Positions 50,016 through 56,211 of a stretch of DNA of 56,211 bases are shown piece after piece (positions within the stretch are counted from its first letter, which is position 1; the number at the start of each line of letters is the position of its first letter). The notes under the pieces were generated by a model. It saw nothing but the letters and a program-made list of their open reading frames with translations, did no database searches and was not told the origin of the DNA. The translations under genes and the position numbers were made by a program. Origin of the DNA: Cohnella xylanilytica (GTDB lineage: Bacteria > Bacillota > Bacilli > Paenibacillales > Paenibacillaceae); NCBI RefSeq assembly GCF_014212175.1, contig NZ_JACJVR010000086.1, positions 1 through 56,211 on the forward strand, written 5' to 3'.

Positions 50016-51368
50016 TCACCTCGCGGCGTAACGGATCGCCGACGCGAGCCGCTCGACCCCCCGCTCGATGTCTTCCTCCTTCACCCGGGTCACGCTGAGG
50101 TTGAGCAGCGCTTGACGGGGATAGTCCTTCAGATAGTGGCGTTCGATCCGGTCCAGCTCCACGGAATCGCGCCGGATCCGTTCCCGCAGCTTCGACGGGG
50201 AGACCGGACGGTGCAGGACGAGGTGCGAATGGAACGCGGGACGCTGCCCTCCGCCGGGATACGAGAACAAGCCGGCGCTCTCTTCCGCCGCCGCGCGCAG
50301 CGCGTCTTGAAGCCGGCGGGACCGGCGCGCGTACAGGTCGCGAAGCTTCCTGCGGTGACGCTCGAACATGCCGCTGCGGAAGTAGATCTCGAGCGCCGCC
50401 TGCGAGAGAAGCGAGCTGTCGATGTCGTTCAGCTTCTTGTGCCGGTTGAACGCGGCGGCCATCGTCGACGGAAGAACGGCGAGACCGACTCGGAGTCCCG
50501 GGAAAATGATTTTGCTATAGCTCTTCAAGTAGATGACCCTCTCGTCCCGATCGTACGCGTAGATCGGATCCTCCTTCGAGTCCGTCTCGAAATCCGCCAA
50601 ATAATCGTCTTCGACGACGTAGACGTCGTACCGCCGGGCGAGCTCGAGAATGTCCAGCTTCCGCCGCCTGTCGTACGAGCTTCCGAGCGGATTGTGGAAG
50701 CGGGGCATCGTGTAGAAGAACTTGATCTCCCCCGTCCGGAAGATCGCTTCCAGCTCGTCCATGTCGATTCCGTCCGCCGTCCGGCGGATTCCCGCCGCGG
50801 GGATTCCGTGCGTCTCCAAGTATTCGATAAAAAGATGGTAGCCCGGCTGCTCGACGAGCACTCTCGTCCTCCCGTTCGGGAACGGGAAGGCGGCGAGCAG
50901 GGACAGCGCCTGCTGCACGCCGGAGACGACGACAAGCCTGCTCGCGTCCGCGAACACCTGATACTCGGCGAGCTGCTTGCGGAACGCGGGCATAAGCGTC
51001 TCGAGACCGGAGGGAGTTCCGTAGATGAACAGGTCGTTCTTGTACGTATCGATCGCCTTGTTGATGCAGTGCCGGAAGTCCAGATAAGGGAACATGGCGG
51101 GATCGGGAGACGACGAGGCGAAGTCGACGAGACCGGCGGAATCCGACGGCTCCGGCCGGGCCGCGCCGACCGCGTAATACCCGCTGCCGGGGACGGAATA
51201 GACGAGATGCCGCCGCTCCAATTCCGCGAGAGCGCGGATGGCCGTGGCCATGCTGCAGCCATGGCGGCGGGCCAGCTCGCGAATGGACGGCAGCTTCTCT
51301 CCCTGCCGGAAAGGAGCGCGGCCGAGCAGTCCCTCCAGCTCGGTCAGGACTTCCAAGTACTTGTGCAT
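50016..51368 (-). CDS. MocR-family regulator (GntR HTH fused to aminotransferase domain)
   Basis: 450 residues. GntR winged helix at 1-70 (LPSIRELARRHGCSMATAIRALAELERRHL), then a fold-type I aminotransferase-like domain. PLP-site residues are kept: VVVSGVQQALSLLAAF, PRFHNPLGSSYD, VEDDYLADFE, and the lysine in YLKSYSKIIFPGLRVGL. It thus contrasts with the MocR at 8374, which has lost this Lys. Divergent from an EamA-type exporter gene across about 125 bp that includes a perfect palindrome; it probably controls that gene. Confidence 0.9.
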   Translation of the reverse strand: MHKYLEVLTELEGLLGRAPFRQGEKLPSIRELARRHGCSMATAIRALAELERRHLVYSVPGSGYYAVGAARPEPSDSAGLVDFASSSPDPAMFPYLDFRHCINKAIDTYKNDLFIYGTPSGLETLMPAFRKQLAEYQVFADASRLVVVSGVQQALSLLAAFPFPNGRTRVLVEQPGYHLFIEYLETHGIPAAGIRRTADGIDMDELEAIFRTGEIKFFYTMPRFHNPLGSSYDRRRKLDILELARRYDVYVVEDDYLADFETDSKEDPIYAYDRDERVIYLKSYSKIIFPGLRVGLAVLPSTMAAAFNRHKKLNDIDSSLLSQAALEIYFRSGMFERHRRKLRDLYARRSRRLQDALRAAAEESAGLFSYPGGGQRPAFHSHLVLHRPVSPSKLRERIRRDSVELDRIERHYLKDYPRQALLNLSVTRVKEEDIERGVERLASAIRYAAR

Positions 51369-51409
51369 GGCGGGATTCCTCCGCGGCTTGTTTTACCGAT
51401 CGCTGAACC

Positions 51410-51419
51410 GTACCGGTAC
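51410..51419. promoter_or_regulatory. Palindromic operator candidate GTACCGGTAC
   Basis: A perfect 10-bp palindrome lies about 40 bp from the MocR start in the intergenic region shared with the EamA gene. Its place between divergent starts fits a regulator site. Specific binding is not established. Confidence 0.45.
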
Positions 51420-51492
51420 AGTCGGCCGTTTTTCATATTGTAGCACGGAACTTCTCCTTATAGGATCTAGGTATCGTAGAAGGAGGAGATTC

Positions 51493-52443
51493 ATGATGAG
51501 TACCCGGAAGTTCGATTCGCCTCGTTACGCTTATATCGCCATCGTCGTCTACGCGACGATCGTCGGCTTGTCCTTCTTGTTCGTGAAGCTGGCCTTGCAG
51601 GCCGCCGATCCGCTGGACACGCTGGCGCACCGCTTCACGGTGGCCGCCGCGGCCGCGTCGGCGCCGCTGCTGTTCGGCTGGAGACCGCGAATCCGCGCGA
51701 AGGATCTGCCGGGCCTGCTGCCGCTGGCTTGCTTCTACCCGGCGCTGTTTTTCGCTTTTCAAGCGTACGGCTTGCAGACGACGACGTCCTCCGAGGCGGG
51801 CATCGTGCACGCGACCGTCCCGATCTTCACGATGCTGGCGGCGGCCGTCTATCTGAAGGAGCGCGCGACGTTGTCCCGAGTGTTGTTCACTCTGCTGTCC
51901 GTCGCGGGGGTCGTCTACATCTTCGCGATGAAGGGCGCGAGCTTCGCCGCGGCGGACGGCCGGGGATTGCTGCTTATCCTGCTGTCCGCGTTATCCGCCG
52001 CCGCCTACAACGCGGGAGCCCGGAAGAAGTCGCGCCAGATCCCGCTGGCCGACATGACCTACGTCATGACCGTTATCGGATTCCTCGCGTTCAACGCCAT
52101 CGCGATCGTCCGCCACGGTTCCGAGGGAACGCTCGGCGAGTACTTCAAGCCGTTCGGCAACGTTGAATTCGCGCTGGCGATGGCGTACCTGGGCATTCTG
52201 TCGTCGCTCGTCACGAGCTTCTTGAGCAACTTCGCGTTGTCGAAGCTGGAAGCGGCCAAGGTCGGGGTGTTCAACCACCTGTCGACGCTCGTCTCCATCG
52301 CGGGAGGGGTCGTCTTCATGGGGGATCGACTTCATGACTACCATTGGATCGGAGCGGCTCTTATCGTTCTCGGCATTCTCGGAGCCAACCGGAGGAAGCC
52401 GTTGGTTGCCAAGAGGGCGAAGGAGCAAGCGACCGAAGGCTGA
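51493..52443 (+). CDS. EamA/DMT-family transporter
   Basis: 316 residues, ten predicted TM helices in two EamA repeats, ending in a polar basic tail. Typical segments include YATIVGLSFLFVKLALQAADPLDTLAHRF at TM1-2, SSEAGIVHATVPIFTMLAA at TM4 and the second half with LSNFALSKLEAAKVGVFNHLSTLVSIAGG. Drug/metabolite exporters of this kind often efflux amino acids or metabolites. GGAGGAG precedes ATG 51493 (a second ATG follows directly). Divergent from a MocR regulator, so export of an amino-acid-like compound is plausible. Confidence 0.88.
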   Translation: MMSTRKFDSPRYAYIAIVVYATIVGLSFLFVKLALQAADPLDTLAHRFTVAAAAASAPLLFGWRPRIRAKDLPGLLPLACFYPALFFAFQAYGLQTTTSSEAGIVHATVPIFTMLAAAVYLKERATLSRVLFTLLSVAGVVYIFAMKGASFAAADGRGLLLILLSALSAAAYNAGARKKSRQIPLADMTYVMTVIGFLAFNAIAIVRHGSEGTLGEYFKPFGNVEFALAMAYLGILSSLVTSFLSNFALSKLEAAKVGVFNHLSTLVSIAGGVVFMGDRLHDYHWIGAALIVLGILGANRRKPLVAKRAKEQATEG

Positions 52444-52628
52444 GACGGAGGACGGCGGACGATTCGGGAGATATCCTTAGATTCGCGCGCCGCGCAGGTC
52501 CGACAGACGCGTTCAGTGCCGCTGGAAGCCGCTTCTCGCCGAATTCCCCGGTTTACACGATGCGGGTTATCCTTGAAAATGGGGTAGTCAGCTTTTGTGA
52601 ACGCGCGTTTAGAAAGGGGAATTCCAAC

Positions 52629-54440
52629 ATGACGACCGCCGCGGCCGCCGCATCCGGACAGATGGAGACGCCATCGTACGGCATGGAGCATCTGTTCGAG
52701 AACGAGGCGCTGACGGACCGCCGTCCGCTTCGCATCCTGTCCTTGCTTTACCGGGACCATTGGCGGAAGCTTCTGCTGTCCACGTTTTTCTTCCTGATCA
52801 AGCACTCTCCGGTCTACGTTCTTCCGATCGTGACGGCCAATCTGATCAACATGGCTTCGCACCCCGGGAAGGTCGGGTCGGCCGCCCTGTGGTGGAACTT
52901 CATCCTTCTGTTCGTCGTCATCGTCCAGAACATCCCGACCCAGGTGCTTCATATCAGCTACATGAGCAAGGCGATCCGGTACGTCGAGGCGGGCCTCAGA
53001 AGCACGCTCGTGCGCAAGCTCCAGCGGCTGTCGATGGCGGCGCACGGGGAGCTGGCGGCGGGCAAGCTGCAGGCGAAGGTGCTGCGGGATGTCGAAGCGA
53101 TCGAGTTCCTGTCCCGCCAGATGATGATGTCCGTCATGCCGGCGATCGTCAGCGTCATCGTCGCGGTGTGCATCACGGCGTCGCGCAGCCTGCTCGTGAC
53201 GGGCTTCTTCGTTCTGACGATTCCGACGGCGCTCGTCGTCGTCTCGTTCTTCCGCAAGAAGATCCGCCGGACGAACAGCGAATTCCGCAAGCAGATCGAA
53301 TCGATGTCCGGCCAGGTGTCGGAGATGGTCGGCATGATGCCGGTCACCCGCGCGCACGGCCTGGAGCAGACGGAGATCACGAAGATCGACCAGACGCTGA
53401 GCAAGCTTCGCAACAAGGGCTACAAGCTCGATATCGTGGAAGCGTACTTCGGCTCCTCGGCTTGGGTCACGTTCCAGGTGTTCCAGGTGCTGTGCCTGGC
53501 GTTCACCATCCTGCTCGCGTACCGAGGCACGATCCCCGTCGGCGACGTCGTGCTGTACCAGTCGTTTTTCACCATGATCCTGAACTCGATCTCCCAGCTG
53601 CTGAACGTGTACCCGAACATCGCGAAGGGGTTCGAGTCCATCTACTCCGTGACGGAGATTCTGCTGTCCAAGGACGTCGAAGAGTACCAGGGCAAGCGGA
53701 AGCCGGACGAAGTGAAGGGGCGCTTCTCCTTCGAATCCGTCCACTTCGGGTACCCGAACTCGGACCGGCACGTGCTGAGCGACTTCCGGCTCGACGTGAA
53801 GGCGGGCGAATGCATCGCTCTCGTCGGCGCGTCGGGAGCCGGCAAGTCCACCGTCCTCAACCTCGTCATCGGCTTCAGCAAGCCGACGAAGGGACGGGTG
53901 AAGGTGGACGGCGTGCCGATGGAGGAGCTGGATATGGGCGCCTATCGCCAGCATCTGGCGGTCGTGCACCAGAGCACCGTCCTGTTCTCGGGCACGATCC
54001 GGGAGAACATCACGTACGGCCTGCCTTCCGTCGGCGAGGAGAAGCTCGCGGAAGTCGTGCGCATGACGCATCTGCAGGACGTGATCGCGCAGCTGCCGCA
54101 AGGGCTGGACACCCCGGTCGGCGAGCACGGCGGCAAGCTGTCCGGCGGCCAGCGGCAGCGGATCGCCATCGCGCGGGCGCTCATCCGCGACCCGTCCATC
54201 ATTCTGCTGGACGAGGCGACCTCCGCTCTGGACAACGAGTCGGAGTATTACGTGCAGCAGGCGATGCAGGAGCTGATCAAGGGCCGCACGACGTTCATCG
54301 TCGCCCACCGGCTGTCCACGATCCGCGACGCCGACCGCATCGTCGTCATGAAGCAGGGGCGCTGCGTCGAGGTCGGCACGTACGACGAGCTGATGGAGAA
54401 GCGCGGCGAGTTCTATCAATTGAAGCAATTGCAGGCGTAG
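52629..54440 (+). CDS. ABC transporter, fused permease and ATPase (exporter type)
   Basis: 603 residues. An ABC_membrane type I domain (about 35-330) carries six TM segments. The C-terminal ATPase has Walker A GASGAGKST at about residue 400, the signature LSGGQRQRIAIARAL near 504 and Walker B ILLDEATSALD, with the H-loop in VAHRLST. The half-transporter would act as a homodimer or with a partner not encoded here. Substrate unknown; lipids, peptides or drugs are usual. AAAGGGG precedes the ATG; the open frame continues upstream, but that part is a shadow. 185 bp upstream of it hold no gene. Confidence 0.92.
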   Translation: MTTAAAAASGQMETPSYGMEHLFENEALTDRRPLRILSLLYRDHWRKLLLSTFFFLIKHSPVYVLPIVTANLINMASHPGKVGSAALWWNFILLFVVIVQNIPTQVLHISYMSKAIRYVEAGLRSTLVRKLQRLSMAAHGELAAGKLQAKVLRDVEAIEFLSRQMMMSVMPAIVSVIVAVCITASRSLLVTGFFVLTIPTALVVVSFFRKKIRRTNSEFRKQIESMSGQVSEMVGMMPVTRAHGLEQTEITKIDQTLSKLRNKGYKLDIVEAYFGSSAWVTFQVFQVLCLAFTILLAYRGTIPVGDVVLYQSFFTMILNSISQLLNVYPNIAKGFESIYSVTEILLSKDVEEYQGKRKPDEVKGRFSFESVHFGYPNSDRHVLSDFRLDVKAGECIALVGASGAGKSTVLNLVIGFSKPTKGRVKVDGVPMEELDMGAYRQHLAVVHQSTVLFSGTIRENITYGLPSVGEEKLAEVVRMTHLQDVIAQLPQGLDTPVGEHGGKLSGGQRQRIAIARALIRDPSIILLDEATSALDNESEYYVQQAMQELIKGRTTFIVAHRLSTIRDADRIVVMKQGRCVEVGTYDELMEKRGEFYQLKQLQA

Positions 54441-54531
54441 CCTGGGGCGTTGTATGGTTAGGAAGGGAGATGCGCGGGTCCGGCCGACGGGCCCGCTCGT
54501 CCTCTATCGGGCGAAGGGACGGGGAGAGGGA

Positions 54532-55251
54532 ATGAGAACGGCATGCGTGACGGGAGCGGACAGAGGCGTCGGCTTCGAATTGGTTAAGCGGCTGCTGGAA
54601 AAGGGGTACCGCGTATTCGCCGGCCTGTACGAGTCCGGGCCGGGGGCTTTGCAATCGCTGCGCGAACGGTATCCGGACCGGCTCGAGCCCGTCGCTCTCG
54701 ACGTGGGCGATGATGGAAGCGTTCGCAAGGCGGCGGAGACGATTCGCGAGCGGACGGAGACGATCGACCTGCTGATCAACAACGCGGGCATTCTCGGCGA
54801 CATCCGGCGCACCGTGAAGGACGACGAGCTCGACTTCGACGAGATGCTTCGCGTCATCAACGTGAACGCGCTCGGCGCGCTGAGGGTCGTTCACGCCTTG
54901 CTCGGGCCCGTCATGCGCTCGGAGGGCAAGCTGATCGCGAACATCTCTTCCGAGGCGGGCAGTATCGGCGATTGCTGGCGCACGAATTGGTACGGCTACT
55001 GCATGTCGAAGGCGGCGCTCAACATGCAGTCCGCGCTCGTGCACAACCAGCTGCGCGAAGAGGGCGGCCAGCTGCTGCTCATTCACCCGGGCTGGGTCCA
55101 GACGCATATGCAAGGCCGCTTGGACGCCGAGGCGACCTATACGCCGGAGCAGGCTTCCGGGCACATTCTGGACGTGATCGAGGATCATAAGAGATTCGCG
55201 GGGGAGCGTCCGGCCTTCGTCGACCTGCTGGGCAATCCGTTGCCGTGGTGA
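54532..55251 (+). CDS. Short-chain dehydrogenase/reductase
   Basis: 239 residues, classical SDR: the cofactor loop TGADRGVGFEL, the NNAG motif, Ser in ISSEAGS and the catalytic YCMSK. The second half (LLLIHPGWVQTHMQG) is typical of the C-factor/carbonyl reductase-like branch. The chosen ATG is preceded by GGGGAGAGGG; an in-frame ATG at 54454 would add 26 residues that do not resemble the family. Substrate unknown. Confidence 0.85.
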   Translation: MRTACVTGADRGVGFELVKRLLEKGYRVFAGLYESGPGALQSLRERYPDRLEPVALDVGDDGSVRKAAETIRERTETIDLLINNAGILGDIRRTVKDDELDFDEMLRVINVNALGALRVVHALLGPVMRSEGKLIANISSEAGSIGDCWRTNWYGYCMSKAALNMQSALVHNQLREEGGQLLLIHPGWVQTHMQGRLDAEATYTPEQASGHILDVIEDHKRFAGERPAFVDLLGNPLPW

Positions 55252-55314
55252 CGATCGAGGCTGGGACTGGAGACTGGGCATAAGAATCCGGGAGAAGCAG
55301 GGAGGAAGACTAGC

Positions 55315-55953
55315 ATGGATAGGGCCAAAAGAAAAGCGCTCGTGCTCGGAGATTACGAGGACGCTCCGTACCATCCGCTGTCGGCGGTGGAAGAGGAGTT
55401 CGTCTCCGTCCTGGGGGACGAATGGGAGCTGACGTTCACGGACGACTACCGCGTGCTGGAAGCGGGCGGAGCCGCCGGCTTCGATCTGTTCGTCTCCTAC
55501 GCCGATTGCTGGTTCAAGGAGCTGGAGCCTTCCGCCGCCGGGCTGCTGTCGTTCGTCGCCGGGGGAGGCGGCCTGCTCGTCGTGCATACCGGGGTGGCGC
55601 TTCAGAAGAGGCGCGAACTGTCGCCGATGATGGGCGCCTTCTACGAGGGCCACGGTCCTTACGGGCGGCTCGAGTACAAGGCGACCGACGTCCCCCATCC
55701 GATTACGGAGGGCATCGCCCCGTTCGCGATGGACGAGGAGCCTTACCGGTTCGAGCTGTATCCGATCGCGGGATCGACCGTTCTGATGGAGTACCGGGAC
55801 GAGGAGGGGACTTGGCCCGCGGTCTGGGCGCACGAATTCGGCTTGGGGCGGGTCGCCTATCTGCAGCCGGGACACCACCGTCCGAGCTTCGACGCGCCTC
55901 AGGTCCGGCGCCTGCTCGCGAACGCCGCCCGCTGGTGCGGGGGCCGGGCATAA
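55315..55953 (+). CDS. ThuA-like domain protein
   Basis: 212 residues of the ThuA-like class I glutamine amidotransferase-like fold. Visible features: KALVLGDYEDAPYHPL at the start, FDLFVSYADCWFKEL, the GGGLLVVHTG turn, HPITEGIAPFAMDEEPYRFEL, and GRVAYLQPGHHRPSF near the end. The family is linked to trehalose or other sugar use, often as a possible 3-keto-glycoside hydrolase or isomerase. GGAGG stands before the ATG. The gene is followed by a terminator. Confidence 0.85.
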   Translation: MDRAKRKALVLGDYEDAPYHPLSAVEEEFVSVLGDEWELTFTDDYRVLEAGGAAGFDLFVSYADCWFKELEPSAAGLLSFVAGGGGLLVVHTGVALQKRRELSPMMGAFYEGHGPYGRLEYKATDVPHPITEGIAPFAMDEEPYRFELYPIAGSTVLMEYRDEEGTWPAVWAHEFGLGRVAYLQPGHHRPSFDAPQVRRLLANAARWCGGRA

Positions 55954-55963
55954 GCAGCATCTA

Positions 55964-56001
55964 AAAGGCAGCACGAGGCCGGTTATCCTTGTGCTGCCTT
56001 T
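55964..56001. terminator. Terminator after the ThuA-like gene
   Basis: AAAGGCAGCACGAGG and CCTTGTGCTGCCTTT form a long stem with one mismatch and A/T-rich flanks, possibly working on both strands. Confidence 0.85.
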
Positions 56002-56211
56002 GCTTTGCGCTATTGTCCGGCGTGCTCCGGCTCGTCTGGCGCTCGTCTGGCGCTCGTCCGCGCGGGATCGGACTTCATCCGCTCGGTGCGGAACCGCCGG
56101 ATGCCGCGGAAGCTCGGCGGCTGCCTGTCGGCAATCCGCAAGAACATGAATGCTCTCCCGGACGGCTTGGGGATAGCCGCAGGCGAGGAGGCTCTGAATG
56201 CCGAATATTTC
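56002..56211. other. Window edge; start of a further gene possible
   Basis: On the plus strand GAGGAGG at 56187-56193 stands 4 nt before an ATG at 56198, which would begin a gene cut by the window end (only four codons visible). On the minus strand an open frame ending at 56010 could be the 3' end of a converging gene. I cannot choose between them. Confidence 0.25.

Noticed and set aside
52338..54428. 696-codon minus-strand frame opposite the ABC transporter
   Set aside because: Antisense shadow; the plus strand has complete ABC motifs.
1..56211. tRNA, rRNA, insertion sequences, attachment sites, replication origin
   Set aside because: None found: no tRNA-like cloverleaf, transposase or integrase motif, or DnaA-box cluster was recognised by eye.

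Overview
The window looks like a chromosomal stretch of a high-GC, endospore-forming Paenibacillaceae bacterium of the Paenibacillus/Cohnella type. The evidence is direct: a near-textbook 74-residue GerE, a tricistronic GerA-type germinant receptor, a YhcN/YlaJ-type sporulation lipoprotein behind a consensus sigma-G promoter, two CgeB-like proteins, a CotSA-like glycosyltransferase and an SpsI-like nucleotidylyltransferase. Assignments come from reading motifs in the sequence; no database search was possible.

Layout. (1) 1-6160, mostly minus strand: tandem repeats, a sugar-porter permease, and a three-component sugar-sensing operon (membrane-anchored periplasmic-type sugar-binding protein, YesM/LytS-type histidine kinase, YesN/AraC-type response regulator). 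(2) 6175-13570: an aminotransferase, a PNPOx-fold flavoprotein divergent from a MocR-type regulator that lacks the PLP lysine, an AraC regulator, a 51-bp minisatellite, phosphatidylserine decarboxylase and a CotSA-like glycosyltransferase. (3) 13727-15079: an Nramp manganese transporter with an MntR-like site. (4) 15295-42419: the centre of the window, a giant ~2341-residue protein built of about 200 decapeptide repeats, followed by some 20 genes for glycosyltransferases, nucleotide-sugar enzymes, CgeB-like proteins and small basic or helical proteins. (5) 42527-43614: a stand-alone fabH with a FapR box. (6) 43700-49941: sporulation and germination genes (YhcN-type lipoprotein, gerKA-KB-KC, gerE, a second small GerE-like regulator). 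(7) 50016-56211: a MocR/EamA divergent pair, an ABC exporter, an SDR and a ThuA-like protein.

How it may fit together. The repeat protein is a plausible fibrous spore-surface polymer. The neighbouring genes could make and attach its glycan: an SpsI-like sugar-1-phosphate nucleotidylyltransferase, a three-enzyme UDP-N-acetyl-L-deoxyhexosamine pathway, another SDR, and about eleven glycosyltransferase-type proteins. Six proteins in 26040-32955 share an unusual tag: a Lys/Arg-rich (or short basic) segment followed by a glycine at every fourth residue. Two of them consist of little else. I infer a docking tag that gathers the enzymes and small proteins into one assembly. This, with the giant fibre, is the best candidate in the window for an undescribed system. 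Promoter-like elements for sporulation sigma factors upstream of the giant gene, the YhcN-type gene and gerE point to expression during sporulation.
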